From: Rodentibacter abscessus | Lineage (GTDB): Bacteria; Pseudomonadota; Gammaproteobacteria; Enterobacterales; Pasteurellaceae | Assembly (NCBI RefSeq): GCF_047160095.1 | Contig: NZ_AP038785.1 | Location: forward strand, 1,488,001 to 1,552,000 | DNA length: 64,000 nucleotides | Direction: 5' to 3' | Shown: one piece after another, positions 8,350 through 16,808 of the stretch | Layout of the letters: each line of letters opens with the position of its first letter | How positions within the stretch are numbered: the first letter of the stretch is position 1 | Notes under the pieces: model-generated | Databases searched by the model: none | What the model saw: only the letters and a program-made list of their open reading frames with translations | What the model was told of the DNA's origin: nothing | Translations under genes and position numbers: made by a program

Positions 8350-9531
8350 TTATATCCGCTCGACAATCATCGCAATGCCCTGACCGCCACCAATGCAAAG
8401 CGTAGCAAGTCCTAGTTGCTTATTCTGTGCTTGTAGGCTGTGAAGTAGGGTAACTAAAATTCTTGCACCGCTTGCACCGATAGGATGCCCAAGGGCAATA
8501 GCACCACCATTTATATTGGTTTTGCTTAAATCCAGTTGTAACTCTTTTACAACCCCGAGAGCTTGGGCAGCAAAGGCTTCATTGGCTTCAATAAGATCAA
8601 TTTGCTCAAGCGTTAAACCCGCTTTCGCTAGTGCTTTTCGTACCGCCGGCACAGGCCCTAACCCCATTACTTTCGGATCATTGCCGACAGCAGCATAACT
8701 ACGAATACGGGCAAGCGGTTTTAACCCGAGAGAGTTTGCTTTGTTTTCACTCATTAGCAATAGTGCCGCCGCACCGTCATTTAAACCGGAAGCATTACCT
8801 GCGGTAACCGTTCCCTCTTTGATAAACGCCGGGCGTAACTTAGCGAGGCTTTCTTCAGAGGTGTTGAATTTAGGATGTTCGTCTTGTAGGAAAAGGTGTT
8901 CGCCTTGACGGGTTTTAATCACAACCGGCACGATTTCTGCAGAAAATGCGCCGGATTCGACCGCTCTTTTTGCCTTTTGCTGCGAAGATAAAGCAAATTG
9001 ATCTTGTTCTTCACGGCTAAAACCGTATTTTTGCGCAATATTTTCAGCGGTGATCCCCATATGGTAATGATTGATCGCACAGGTTAAACCGTCTTCAACC
9101 ATCGTATCTTTCAGTGTTAAATTGCCCATTTTTGCACCGCTACGAACCTTACTGTCAAGCACATAAGGAGCTTGGCTCATATTCTCCATTCCACCGACAA
9201 CAACTGCTTCAGCATCGCCACTTGCAATCGCTTGAACGCCAAGAACAACGGCTTTTAGCCCTGAACCGCACACTTTATTGAGCGTAAAAGAAGAAACATC
9301 TTCGCCAATTCCGGCTTTTAATGCCGCCTGGCGGGCAGGATTTTGTCCTAAGCCAGCCTGTAACACATTCCCCATAATGACTTCATCAACCTGTTCCGCC
9401 GATACATTTGCTCGTTTTAAAGTTTCCTGAATCACAACAGCCCCTAAATCAACCGCACTTACCGTTGATAATCCGCCGCCAAAGGTACCGATAGCAGTAC
9501 GAGCCGCACTAACAATAACAATATTTTCCAT
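8350..9531 (-). CDS. atoB: Acetyl-CoA acetyltransferase (thiolase)
   Basis: 393-aa thiolase II that splits acetoacetyl-CoA into two acetyl-CoA. The acyl-accepting C88 lies in NKVCGSGLKAV, H349 in GHPIGASG and the second catalytic C379 in LCIGGGQG. The length equals the biosynthetic/degradative thiolase norm. It is the last enzymatic step of the acetoacetate route encoded by the preceding atoD, atoA and atoE. The start follows ACAAGGAG. Confidence 0.96.
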   Translation of the reverse strand: MENIVIVSAARTAIGTFGGGLSTVSAVDLGAVVIQETLKRANVSAEQVDEVIMGNVLQAGLGQNPARQAALKAGIGEDVSSFTLNKVCGSGLKAVVLGVQAIASGDAEAVVVGGMENMSQAPYVLDSKVRSGAKMGNLTLKDTMVEDGLTCAINHYHMGITAENIAQKYGFSREEQDQFALSSQQKAKRAVESGAFSAEIVPVVIKTRQGEHLFLQDEHPKFNTSEESLAKLRPAFIKEGTVTAGNASGLNDGAAALLLMSENKANSLGLKPLARIRSYAAVGNDPKVMGLGPVPAVRKALAKAGLTLEQIDLIEANEAFAAQALGVVKELQLDLSKTNINGGAIALGHPIGASGARILVTLLHSLQAQNKQLGLATLCIGGGQGIAMIVERI

Positions 9532-9549
9532 TTTTTCTCCTTGTTTGAT

Positions 9550-10893
9550 TTATAAGAAATAAAGACCAATAATAAAAATCGGGGCGGTAAAAATCAGGGC
9601 GGTCATACAGTAACCCATGATGTCCCGAACACCTAAGCCGGCAATCCCCAGAGCCGGCAATGCCCAGAATGGTTGTGCCATATTCGCCCACATGTCACCG
9701 TAAGCTATCGCCATAACGGATTTACCCAGATTCGCTTCAAGAGAAAGGGCGGCAGGAATAACAAAAGGTCCTTGTACCACCCAATGCCCGCCACCAGACG
9801 GCACGGCGAAATTCACCAATGCAGAACTAAAGAAAGTTAAAACCGGAAAGGTGTCTTTATTTGAAATATTGACGAAAAATTCGGTAATCATTCCTCCTAG
9901 ACCAGAATGTTCCATCATTAATTGCATACCCGCATAGAATGGAAATTGAATTAAAATACCGGCTGTACTGCGTGCTGCATGCGTAATTGCTCGAACATAA
10001 GCGGCCGGCGAACCATGCAATAAGATACCAATCATTAAGAAAATCAGATTGACCGTATTAATCGTTAGATTGAAACCATTTTTCTGAAAGTATGTTGCTA
10101 GATATAAGAAACCGGTACCGGCAATGAGATAAGCTAAAATTCGACTTTCCTCAATACGTTCTGCAAATGTAGAATGTTTATTTAAATCCTTAGTAAAATT
10201 CGGATCATCTTGTAATAACTTAGGATCTACCGTACGAACTTCATTTGGCTTAGGATTCATCATTCTGGTAATGAAAGGTAGGCTAACAAATAACATTAAT
10301 ATGATGAAAAGGTTATAACGGGTAAAGAGGGTTTGATTAACAGGTACGATGCCTAACGGATTGGATTCTGATGTTATAAAATGAGCGATTGGGTTATTCG
10401 GTGTCGCCGCTTGAAGCGGCATTGAACCAGAAAAACCACCACCCCAAGTCATAAAACCAATATAAGCGCAAGCGATTAGTAAAGCATAATCTATCCCTTT
10501 TATTCGTCTCGCTACTTCTTTAGCGAACATTGCACCGACAACTAACCCAAATCCCCAATTAATAGCACAGGCTAGTGCACTCATAAAAGTAACTAACATT
10601 ACTCCCTGTATCGGTGTTTTAGCAATAGATGCGGTAATTCCAAGAAAACGCCGAATTTGGGGTGCGGAAGCGAGGGCATTACCTGTCACAACAACCATCG
10701 CCATTTGCATACTAAAGGATAATAAATTCCAAAAACCGTCACCCCACATTGAGACTAATTGAATAGGGCTATTATCCGTTAATCCCCAAGCACAAAAGAA
10801 AATACCAATACTCAGCAAGACTGCCAGAACCAAAGGTTCCGGCATATATTTACTGACTAGAGCAGTCATAAAGCGAGAGATTCGACTAATCAT
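9550..10893 (-). CDS. atoE: Short-chain fatty acid transporter AtoE
   Basis: 447-aa inner-membrane protein with about 11-12 hydrophobic helices, of the AtoE short-chain fatty acid transporter family (starts MISRISRFMTALVSKYMPEP). It should import acetoacetate, butyrate or similar acids. It overlaps the end of atoA by 8 bp, indicating translational coupling. A separate permease at 6152 gives the locus two predicted uptake systems. Confidence 0.93.
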   Translation of the reverse strand: MISRISRFMTALVSKYMPEPLVLAVLLSIGIFFCAWGLTDNSPIQLVSMWGDGFWNLLSFSMQMAMVVVTGNALASAPQIRRFLGITASIAKTPIQGVMLVTFMSALACAINWGFGLVVGAMFAKEVARRIKGIDYALLIACAYIGFMTWGGGFSGSMPLQAATPNNPIAHFITSESNPLGIVPVNQTLFTRYNLFIILMLFVSLPFITRMMNPKPNEVRTVDPKLLQDDPNFTKDLNKHSTFAERIEESRILAYLIAGTGFLYLATYFQKNGFNLTINTVNLIFLMIGILLHGSPAAYVRAITHAARSTAGILIQFPFYAGMQLMMEHSGLGGMITEFFVNISNKDTFPVLTFFSSALVNFAVPSGGGHWVVQGPFVIPAALSLEANLGKSVMAIAYGDMWANMAQPFWALPALGIAGLGVRDIMGYCMTALIFTAPIFIIGLYFL

Positions 10894-11560
10894 ATATCAT
10901 TCCTTTCTGACTGATTTTCATTTCTTTAAAATCTTCGGCAATGATAAAATCCGCCTCGGTTTTAGCCTTGATCGTTTCTAAATCCACATTTGGTGCGTGT
11001 TCTTTCAGGATTAACTGTCCATTTTCCAAACTAAATACGGCCAATTCAGTCACTATCAATTTCACTTTATTGCGGGCTGTAAGCGGTAAACTACATTGTT
11101 TTAGAATTTTGGATGACCCCGATTTAGCACAATGTTCCATACCGATAATCACTTTTTTCGCCCCGGTAACGAGATCCATCGCACCGCCCATTCCCGGCAC
11201 CATTTTGCCCGGTACCATCCAGTTCGCCAGATTACCCTGTTGGTCAACTTCTAAACCACCCAACACACAGGCATCAACGTGTCCGCCACGAATTAAAGCG
11301 AAAGAAAAAGCACTATCAAAGAAAGCACCACCCGTTTTAATTCCACAAGGCTGCCCACCGGCATTAACAATATTCGGATTATCATTTTCCTGATCAAATG
11401 CTGTTAAACCTAAAAAACCATTCTCTGACTGTAAAGTAATATCAACTTCATCCGGCAAGTAATTTGCAACTAACGTTGGCAAACCAATCCCTAAATTAAC
11501 GACATCTCCGTTTTTTAATTCCATTGCAATGCGACGTGCGATAAGTTCTTTTGCGTTCAT
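10886..11560 (-). CDS. atoA: Acetate/acetoacetate CoA-transferase, beta subunit
   Basis: 224-aa beta subunit of the heterodimeric 3-oxoacid CoA-transferase that moves CoA from acetyl-CoA to acetoacetate or short-chain acids. The catalytic glutamate is E46 in the SENG motif (QSENGFLG). E. coli AtoA is 216 aa. It follows atoD by 8 bp, with ribosome site AGGAGG, and overlaps atoE. Confidence 0.95.
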   Translation of the reverse strand: MNAKELIARRIAMELKNGDVVNLGIGLPTLVANYLPDEVDITLQSENGFLGLTAFDQENDNPNIVNAGGQPCGIKTGGAFFDSAFSFALIRGGHVDACVLGGLEVDQQGNLANWMVPGKMVPGMGGAMDLVTGAKKVIIGMEHCAKSGSSKILKQCSLPLTARNKVKLIVTELAVFSLENGQLILKEHAPNVDLETIKAKTEADFIIAEDFKEMKISQKGMIYD

Positions 11561-11568
11561 AGTTCCTC

Positions 11569-12219
11569 CTACGAATTGGAAATAATGTAGTCCACCAACA
11601 TTGCCGGTGTCATAATTTGATTGGGATCGAGTGTGCCGGACTTGACGATTTGGTCGGCTTCCACAATAACGGTTTTGGCAGCCAGTGCCATTAAAGGATT
11701 GAAATTGCGGGCAGAGCCGTTATAGATAAGATTACCGTCTTCATCGGCGATAGCGGCTTTGAGAATGGCTAGATCGGCTTTTAGCGGAAGCTCCAACAAG
11801 TATTCAATTCCGCCCAGTTCTATTTTTTGCTTACCTTGTTCAACAACCGTGCCTACTCCAGTCGGTGTTAAAAAACCGCCTAAACCGGCTCCTCCTGCAC
11901 GAACGCGCTCAGCAAATGTACCTTGAGGAATAAGTTCGACCTCAATATCACCTGAAATCATCTTTTTACCTGTTTCAGGATTGGTACCGATGTGGGAAGC
12001 GTACACTTTCTTGACTCGATTATTGACAATCAACGGACCGACTCCGTTATGAACCTGCGCAGTATCGCTGGAAATCAAGGTAATATCTTTAACCGACGTA
12101 TCCAAAATTGCCTGTACAATTTTTTCCGGTGTACCGACTCCCATAAAACCGCCCGACATTATCGTCATTCCATCAAAGAAATGCGTTTTTAGTTCGCTTA
12201 GCGGAATAATTTTTGACAT
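11569..12219 (-). CDS. atoD: Acetate/acetoacetate CoA-transferase, alpha subunit
   Basis: 216-aa alpha subunit partnering atoA. The CoA-binding loop GGFMGVGTPE lies near residue 24. It is the first gene of the ato operon (atoD-atoA-atoE-atoB-dehydrogenase), with a CTGGAGGACACT ribosome site. The intergenic region shared with a divergent LysR gene suggests activation by that regulator. E. coli instead regulates ato with the AtoSC two-component system, absent here. Confidence 0.95.
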   Translation of the reverse strand: MSKIIPLSELKTHFFDGMTIMSGGFMGVGTPEKIVQAILDTSVKDITLISSDTAQVHNGVGPLIVNNRVKKVYASHIGTNPETGKKMISGDIEVELIPQGTFAERVRAGGAGLGGFLTPTGVGTVVEQGKQKIELGGIEYLLELPLKADLAILKAAIADEDGNLIYNGSARNFNPLMALAAKTVIVEADQIVKSGTLDPNQIMTPAMLVDYIISNS

Positions 12220-12278
12220 AGTGTCCTCCAGATATAGATTATTAGCTATAAAATTTTCTTATAACAAAAAGCTCAGCG

Positions 12279-12308
12279 TATTCGATTTTATTAAGAAAAA
12301 ATCGAATA
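12279..12308. promoter_or_regulatory. Candidate LysR-type operator in atoD-lysR intergenic region
   Basis: Perfect 11-bp inverted repeat TATTCGATTTT (12279-12289) / AAAATCGAATA (12298-12308) with an 8-bp spacer. The half TATTCGA recurs at 12517-12523, just before the LysR start. LysR regulators commonly bind such dyads in divergent promoter regions. The rest of the 318-bp gap (12220-12537) is AT-rich and I see no gene in it. Confidence 0.5.
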
Positions 12309-12537
12309 ATGTTTGATAAAGGTTTTTGATCACACCCCTATAAAATTAATAAATTCTTGGATATAATTTGCTCTAAATCTTAGAATAAGTTGATAGATTC
12401 ACCTCAATTTGCCACTTTATTCATCGTATATTCTGCAAGAATAGCAACAGTGAAAAAAGAAAAGAAATATTGATTTTTTAGATGACTATAAATTTTACTT
12501 ATATAAAATAAAGATATATTCGAGTATGGAGGAAAAA

Positions 12538-13437
12538 ATGGATATTCGTCATTTACGCTACTTTATTGCTATTGTTGAAAATCACTTTAATTTGAGTAAA
12601 ACCTCTCAAAATATTTATATATCCCAACCTGCATTAAGTATGATGATTAGCGAGTTTGAAGATAGAGAAGGGATTCAGCTATTTAAACGTTCAAATGGTA
12701 AAATTGTCGGATTAACTTATATTGGTGAAAAATATTACGCTGATGCAAAAGCGGTCGTTTATAAATACAATGAAATGTACCGAAATTTGCATAAAGAAAA
12801 TCAAGAGATAAACGGACGAATATTAATTGGTATTCCACCTTTAATTCTTTCGGTAGTTTTCTCAGACGCAATGCCGAAGATGATATTAAATAACCCATCA
12901 ATTCAGTTTGTCACCCAAGAACAAGGTGCTTTTGCATTAAAAAGTGCATTACTTCTGGAACAAGTTGATTTAGCGGTGTTGCTTTATCCGGAAGGCATTT
13001 CCAAAAATATCATTGATTCCTTTGAAATCCACCATTCCGAATTATCCGTTTTTCTATCACCAAATCATCCGTTGGCGCAAAAAGAAAATATTGACTGGCG
13101 AGATCTTAATAAACAAAAAATGGCAATTTTTGATAACAGTTTTATGATTTCCCATCAACTAAAAGAAAACTTTGAACGGCACAATATTCATCCGAATATC
13201 ATCATCGAATCCAGTTCTTGGGATTTTATGCTCAATTCGGTGAAATTAAACCCTGAATTGCTGACAATTCTTCCTTATCCAATTGCTGAGCAATATTCTT
13301 CAACAGATTTTGTTTGCCGTAAGATGAATGATCCGATTTTATGGCGGGTAACACTTTGTCGCTTAAAGAAAAAGAATTATTCCAGTGTAGAAAATTATGT
13401 CTTTGATTCTTTGTTGAAGTGGTTCAATGTGAAATAG
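12538..13437 (+). CDS. LysR-family regulator of the ato locus
   Basis: LysR-type transcriptional regulator of 299 aa: winged helix-turn-helix in residues 1-60 (MDIRHLRYFIAIVENHFNLS, then SQPALSMMISEFEDREG) and a C-terminal effector domain. An in-frame ATG exists four codons upstream, but the GGAGG at about 12528-12533 overlaps that region and is correctly spaced for the ATG at 12538, so I chose the latter. It is divergent from atoD and probably responds to a metabolite of the short-chain acid pathway; the inducer is unknown. Confidence 0.9.
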   Translation: MDIRHLRYFIAIVENHFNLSKTSQNIYISQPALSMMISEFEDREGIQLFKRSNGKIVGLTYIGEKYYADAKAVVYKYNEMYRNLHKENQEINGRILIGIPPLILSVVFSDAMPKMILNNPSIQFVTQEQGAFALKSALLLEQVDLAVLLYPEGISKNIIDSFEIHHSELSVFLSPNHPLAQKENIDWRDLNKQKMAIFDNSFMISHQLKENFERHNIHPNIIIESSSWDFMLNSVKLNPELLTILPYPIAEQYSSTDFVCRKMNDPILWRVTLCRLKKKNYSSVENYVFDSLLKWFNVK

Positions 13438-13583
13438 TGTACAAGTTTTAGGAAATTTCTTGCCACATTACAGTATTCGGATTCTTTTAGTATGAATAGT
13501 GATGGCTGAATATTAAGTCGCTCATATTAAATACTCTAATCGTTTTAGAAATTATCCCCCCTTTCTCAAAAATCAGTAAGTGC

Positions 13584-13611
13584 TATGTCAATTCAGGGGA
13601 CATAATTTTTT
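13584..13611 (+). terminator. Weak terminator after the LysR gene
   Basis: Short stem TATGTC (13584-13589) / GACATA (13599-13604) followed by an eight-base T-run on the plus strand. The stem is short, so confidence is limited. Apart from this and the next hairpin I see nothing in 13438-13719. Confidence 0.4.
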
Positions 13612-13621
13612 TAGCGCAATA

Positions 13622-13655
13622 AAAATCCTTACTTATGCAAATAAGTAAGGATTTT
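13622..13655 (-). terminator. Terminator after nusG
   Basis: Perfect 15-bp inverted repeat AAAATCCTTACTTAT (13622-13636) / ATAAGTAAGGATTTT (13641-13655) with a 4-base loop. It can serve both converging genes (LysR plus, nusG minus). Confidence 0.85.
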
Positions 13656-13719
13656 ATTAAGTTTCGTTCAAGTGATCTTTATGTAAAAACTACATAATAT
13701 CACGATCTCAATGTTTATA

Positions 13720-14277
13720 TTAATGCGCTTTCTCTACTTGACCAAACTCAAGTTCAACCGGAGTGGCACGACCAAAAATAGAAACGGAAACTTTCAGGCG
13801 GCCTTTTTCATAATCCACTTCTTCCACCGTACCATTAAAGTCTGCAAACGGACCTTCGGTAACCCTAACTTCCTCACCCGGAGAATATTCATTACGATGA
13901 CGCGGTTTATCGGCACTTTGCTCTAAACGGCTTAGGATTATATCCGCTTCACGCTTAGAAATTGGAGCCGGTTTATCCGGTGTTCCTCCGATGAATCCCA
14001 TCACACGTGGCACACTTTTCACCAAATGCCAGGTATCATCATTCATTTCCATTTCAACAAGCACATAACCCGGGAAGAATTTACGTTCGCTTTTACGGCG
14101 TTTGCCTGCCACGTTTTCAACTACTTCTTCACTAGGTACCAATACTTCACCAAATTGATCTTCCATTTGGTGTTGTTTAATATATTCACGCAAAGTCAAT
14201 GCGACACGGCTTTCAAAACCGGAAAACGCTTGTAAAACATACCAACGTTTTTTTGATACGGTTGTTTCTTCAGTCAT
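13720..14277 (-). CDS. nusG: Transcription termination/antitermination factor NusG
   Basis: 185-aa NusG: N-terminal NGN domain (KKRWYVLQAFSGFESRVALT) and C-terminal KOW domain (EEVRVTEGPFADFNGTVEE). It binds RNA polymerase, Rho and S10. It starts 1 bp after the secE stop. In E. coli rplK follows; here nusG ends in a terminator and the ato locus comes next. Confidence 0.98.
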   Translation of the reverse strand: MTEETTVSKKRWYVLQAFSGFESRVALTLREYIKQHQMEDQFGEVLVPSEEVVENVAGKRRKSERKFFPGYVLVEMEMNDDTWHLVKSVPRVMGFIGGTPDKPAPISKREADIILSRLEQSADKPRHRNEYSPGEEVRVTEGPFADFNGTVEEVDYEKGRLKVSVSIFGRATPVELEFGQVEKAH

Positions 14278-14278
14278 T

Positions 14279-14695
14279 TTAGAATCTCAAATCGGTTAAG
14301 AAGTTAATAATAGATACGATAATGGAATCTGTCGCCCAAAAAAATAACGATGAAATCACCGTAACAGCTATCACGATTAACGTAGTTTGACGGGTTTCAG
14401 ATCGTGTCGGCCACACTACTTTACGCGCTTCATTTTTAGCTTCTTTAAAGAAATTACGGGCTTTCGTACCTTGATTGGTAATCGCTGCGAGAATAAACGC
14501 TACCACAAGGATTGCTGCTATCGCAATTACACGAATCGGTGCTGAAAATTCTTTCTGAAAATACACGTTACCGATAGCGGCAGCCGAGAAGAAAACAACA
14601 ACCAATATCCAAAGTAATGTATTTAGACCTTTTGATTTACCTTCTGCTACCGGCTCTTCTGTTTTTTTCTTTTTATCAACAATTTCAGTTGCCAT
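14279..14695 (-). CDS. secE: Preprotein translocase subunit SecE
   Basis: 138-aa SecE with three predicted membrane segments (around WILVVVFFSAAAIGNVYF, VIAIAAILVVAFILAAI and IVIAVTVISSLFFWAT), as in the E. coli three-helix form. Together with SecY and SecG it forms the translocon. A longer frame opens at a GTG at 14755, but that codon overlaps a TACAAT -10-like element, so I start at ATG 14695 (MATEIVDKKKKTEEP). It is co-transcribed with nusG. Confidence 0.95.
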   Translation of the reverse strand: MATEIVDKKKKTEEPVAEGKSKGLNTLLWILVVVFFSAAAIGNVYFQKEFSAPIRVIAIAAILVVAFILAAITNQGTKARNFFKEAKNEARKVVWPTRSETRQTTLIVIAVTVISSLFFWATDSIIVSIINFLTDLRF

Positions 14696-14811
14696 AATTG
14701 AATCCGTTTTAAAAGGGGAAAATAGGAATAATTTAAGAACGCGCGATTGTAGCACTTTCTTTTGAGATTTCCTATCGAAAAATAAAAAATGGAGAAAACA
14801 CTTGGAAAATC

Positions 14812-14822
14812 AACCGCACTTT
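14812..14822. repeat. Single uptake signal (USS)
   Basis: AACCGCACTTT, the reverse complement of AAAGTGCGGTT, between clpX and secE. No partner copy is present to form a hairpin. Confidence 0.8.
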
Positions 14823-14832
14823 CTAAGGTTCA

Positions 14833-16080
14833 TTAAGAACGATAAACCAACTTCGGTGCTTCGTTCTCTACAATTGTTGCTTCATTTACCACAACTTTCT
14901 CAAGATTTTCAAGAGATGGTAAATCGTACATCGTATCCAATAACACACCTTCTACGATGGAACGTAAACCACGCGCACCGGTTTTGCGTTCAAGTGCTTT
15001 TTTCGCCATTGCTTTTAAGGCTTCCGGTGTAAACTCCAATTCAACATTTTCTAAGCCGAACAATGCTTGATATTGCTTGGTTAAGGCATTTTTCGGTTGA
15101 GTAAGAATTTGTACCAAAGCCTCTTCATCTAATTCGCTCAGTGGTGCAATCATTGGCAGACGACCGATAAATTCCGGAATTAAACCAAACTTCATTAAAT
15201 CGTCCGGCTCTACTTGACGGAATAATTCTGACAAGGATTGTTCCTCGTCTTTTTCTACCTTAGCATCAAAGCCTATACTTGTGCCGATTTGTGTACGCTT
15301 ACCTATAATTTTATCTAAACCTGCAAACGCGCCACCGCAAATAAAGAGAATTTTTGAGGTATCGACTTTCAACATTTCTTGTTGAGGATGTTTACGTCCG
15401 CCTTGTGGAGGCACTGAGGCAATCGTACCTTCAACCAGTTTCAATAAAGCTTGTTGAACACCTTCACCGGACACATCACGTGTGATAGATGCGCCCTCAG
15501 ACTTACGACTGATTTTATCGATTTCATCAATATAAATGATGCCTTGCTCCGCTTTCTCCGTGTCATATTCACAGTTTTGCAGCAATTTTTGTAACACATT
15601 TTCCACGTCTTCGCCAACATAACCGGCTTCCGTTAAAGTAGTCGCATCCGCCATAGCGAAAGGCACATTTAAACGTCGCGCCAAAGTTTGTGCAAGCAAT
15701 GTTTTACCACTGCCCGTCGGTCCAATCAGCAAAATATTACTTTTTCCCAATTCTACATTATCGCTTTCATAGTTACTACGTAGGCGTTTATAATGATTAT
15801 ATACCGCTACGGAAAGTACCTTTTTGGCATAATCTTGACCTATCACATAATCATCCAAATGAGCGCGAATCTCATGAGGCGTAGGCAATTTGGTGTCATT
15901 TTTAACCGCACTTTCATCACCGTTCTCATCATTGGTTTCATTACTTTCTTCCAGCATAGAATGGCAAAGTTCGATGCATTCGTTGCAAATGTAACCATCT
16001 GTGCCTGCAATCAATTTATCTACTTCATCTTTTTCTTTACCACAAAAAGAACAATGTAAATCTTTATTTTCGGTTGTCAT
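14833..16080 (-). CDS. clpX: ATP-dependent Clp protease ATP-binding subunit ClpX
   Basis: 415-aa AAA+ unfoldase that feeds substrates to ClpP. The N-terminal zinc domain has C10, C13, C32 and C35; Walker A is LLIGPTGSGKTLLAQTLA, Walker B is IIYIDEIDK, and the ClpP-contact loop IGF appears in the family position (TSIGFDAK). It follows clpP by 9 bp. No clear terminator follows, only a single USS, so some read-through to secE-nusG is possible. Confidence 0.98.
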   Translation of the reverse strand: MTTENKDLHCSFCGKEKDEVDKLIAGTDGYICNECIELCHSMLEESNETNDENGDESAVKNDTKLPTPHEIRAHLDDYVIGQDYAKKVLSVAVYNHYKRLRSNYESDNVELGKSNILLIGPTGSGKTLLAQTLARRLNVPFAMADATTLTEAGYVGEDVENVLQKLLQNCEYDTEKAEQGIIYIDEIDKISRKSEGASITRDVSGEGVQQALLKLVEGTIASVPPQGGRKHPQQEMLKVDTSKILFICGGAFAGLDKIIGKRTQIGTSIGFDAKVEKDEEQSLSELFRQVEPDDLMKFGLIPEFIGRLPMIAPLSELDEEALVQILTQPKNALTKQYQALFGLENVELEFTPEALKAMAKKALERKTGARGLRSIVEGVLLDTMYDLPSLENLEKVVVNEATIVENEAPKLVYRS

Positions 16081-16089
16081 TTTAAATCC

Positions 16090-16671
16090 TTAACGTTGAA
16101 CTAACACGTCATCCACTAAGCCATAAATTTTAGCTTCTTCCGCAGACATAAAGTTATCACGATCGGTATCCTGTTCAATACGCTCAATGCTCTGTCCGGT
16201 ATGGAAAGCCAAACGTTCGTTTAAGGTATGTCTAATTTTTAAAATTTCTTGTGCGTGAATTTGAATATCCGATGCTTGCCCACGGTATCCACCTAACGGT
16301 TGATGAATCATTACTCGGGAATTTGGTAGTGCCGCACGTTTTCCGGCAGTCCCTCCTGCTAATAAAAATGCCCCCATAGAACAGGCTTGACCGATACAAA
16401 GAGTGCGTATATCCGGCTTAATGAATTGCATCGTATCGTAAATTGCCATACCTGCCGTTACTGACCCACCCGGTGAATTGATATAAATATTAATATCTTT
16501 GGTCGGATCTTCCGATTCTAAAAATAACAACTGTGCCACAATCAAATTTGCCATATGATCTTCAACCTGTCCGGTTAAAAAAATCACGCGTTCTTTTAAT
16601 AAACGGGAATAAATATCGTAGGCACGTTCTCCGCGCGAAGTCTGTTCTACGACCATTGGAACTAAACTCAT
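16090..16671 (-). CDS. clpP: ATP-dependent Clp protease proteolytic subunit
   Basis: 193-aa serine protease that assembles as a tetradecamer. The catalytic triad is S98 (GQACSMGAFLL), H123 (MIHQPLGG) and D172. It lies between tig and clpX in the usual gammaproteobacterial order, behind the ribosome site AGGTGAGAAA. A USS-pair terminator separates it from tig, so it probably has its own promoter. Confidence 0.98.
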   Translation of the reverse strand: MSLVPMVVEQTSRGERAYDIYSRLLKERVIFLTGQVEDHMANLIVAQLLFLESEDPTKDINIYINSPGGSVTAGMAIYDTMQFIKPDIRTLCIGQACSMGAFLLAGGTAGKRAALPNSRVMIHQPLGGYRGQASDIQIHAQEILKIRHTLNERLAFHTGQSIERIEQDTDRDNFMSAEEAKIYGLVDDVLVQR

Positions 16672-16743
16672 TTTCTCACCTATTACTCATATACTCATAA
16701 AGTTATCGGCTATTTTACCTAAAAAAGACCTACAAATAAAAAC

Positions 16744-16773
16744 GCGGTCGCTTTTATTTAAAATAGCGACCGC
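16744..16773 (-). terminator. USS-containing terminator after tig
   Basis: GCGGTCGC (16744-16751) pairs with GCGACCGC (16766-16773), with further A-T pairing inside. On the minus strand it is followed by GTTTTTATTTG. One arm carries the uptake signal ACCGCACTTTT. Confidence 0.75.
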
Positions 16774-16808
16774 ACTTTTAATCAATCACAGTGATAAATC
16801 GATCACAA

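Noticed and set aside
14696..14755. Longer secE start at a GTG
   Set aside because: The codon overlaps a TACAAT -10-like element, and the shorter start gives the usual SecE N-terminus.
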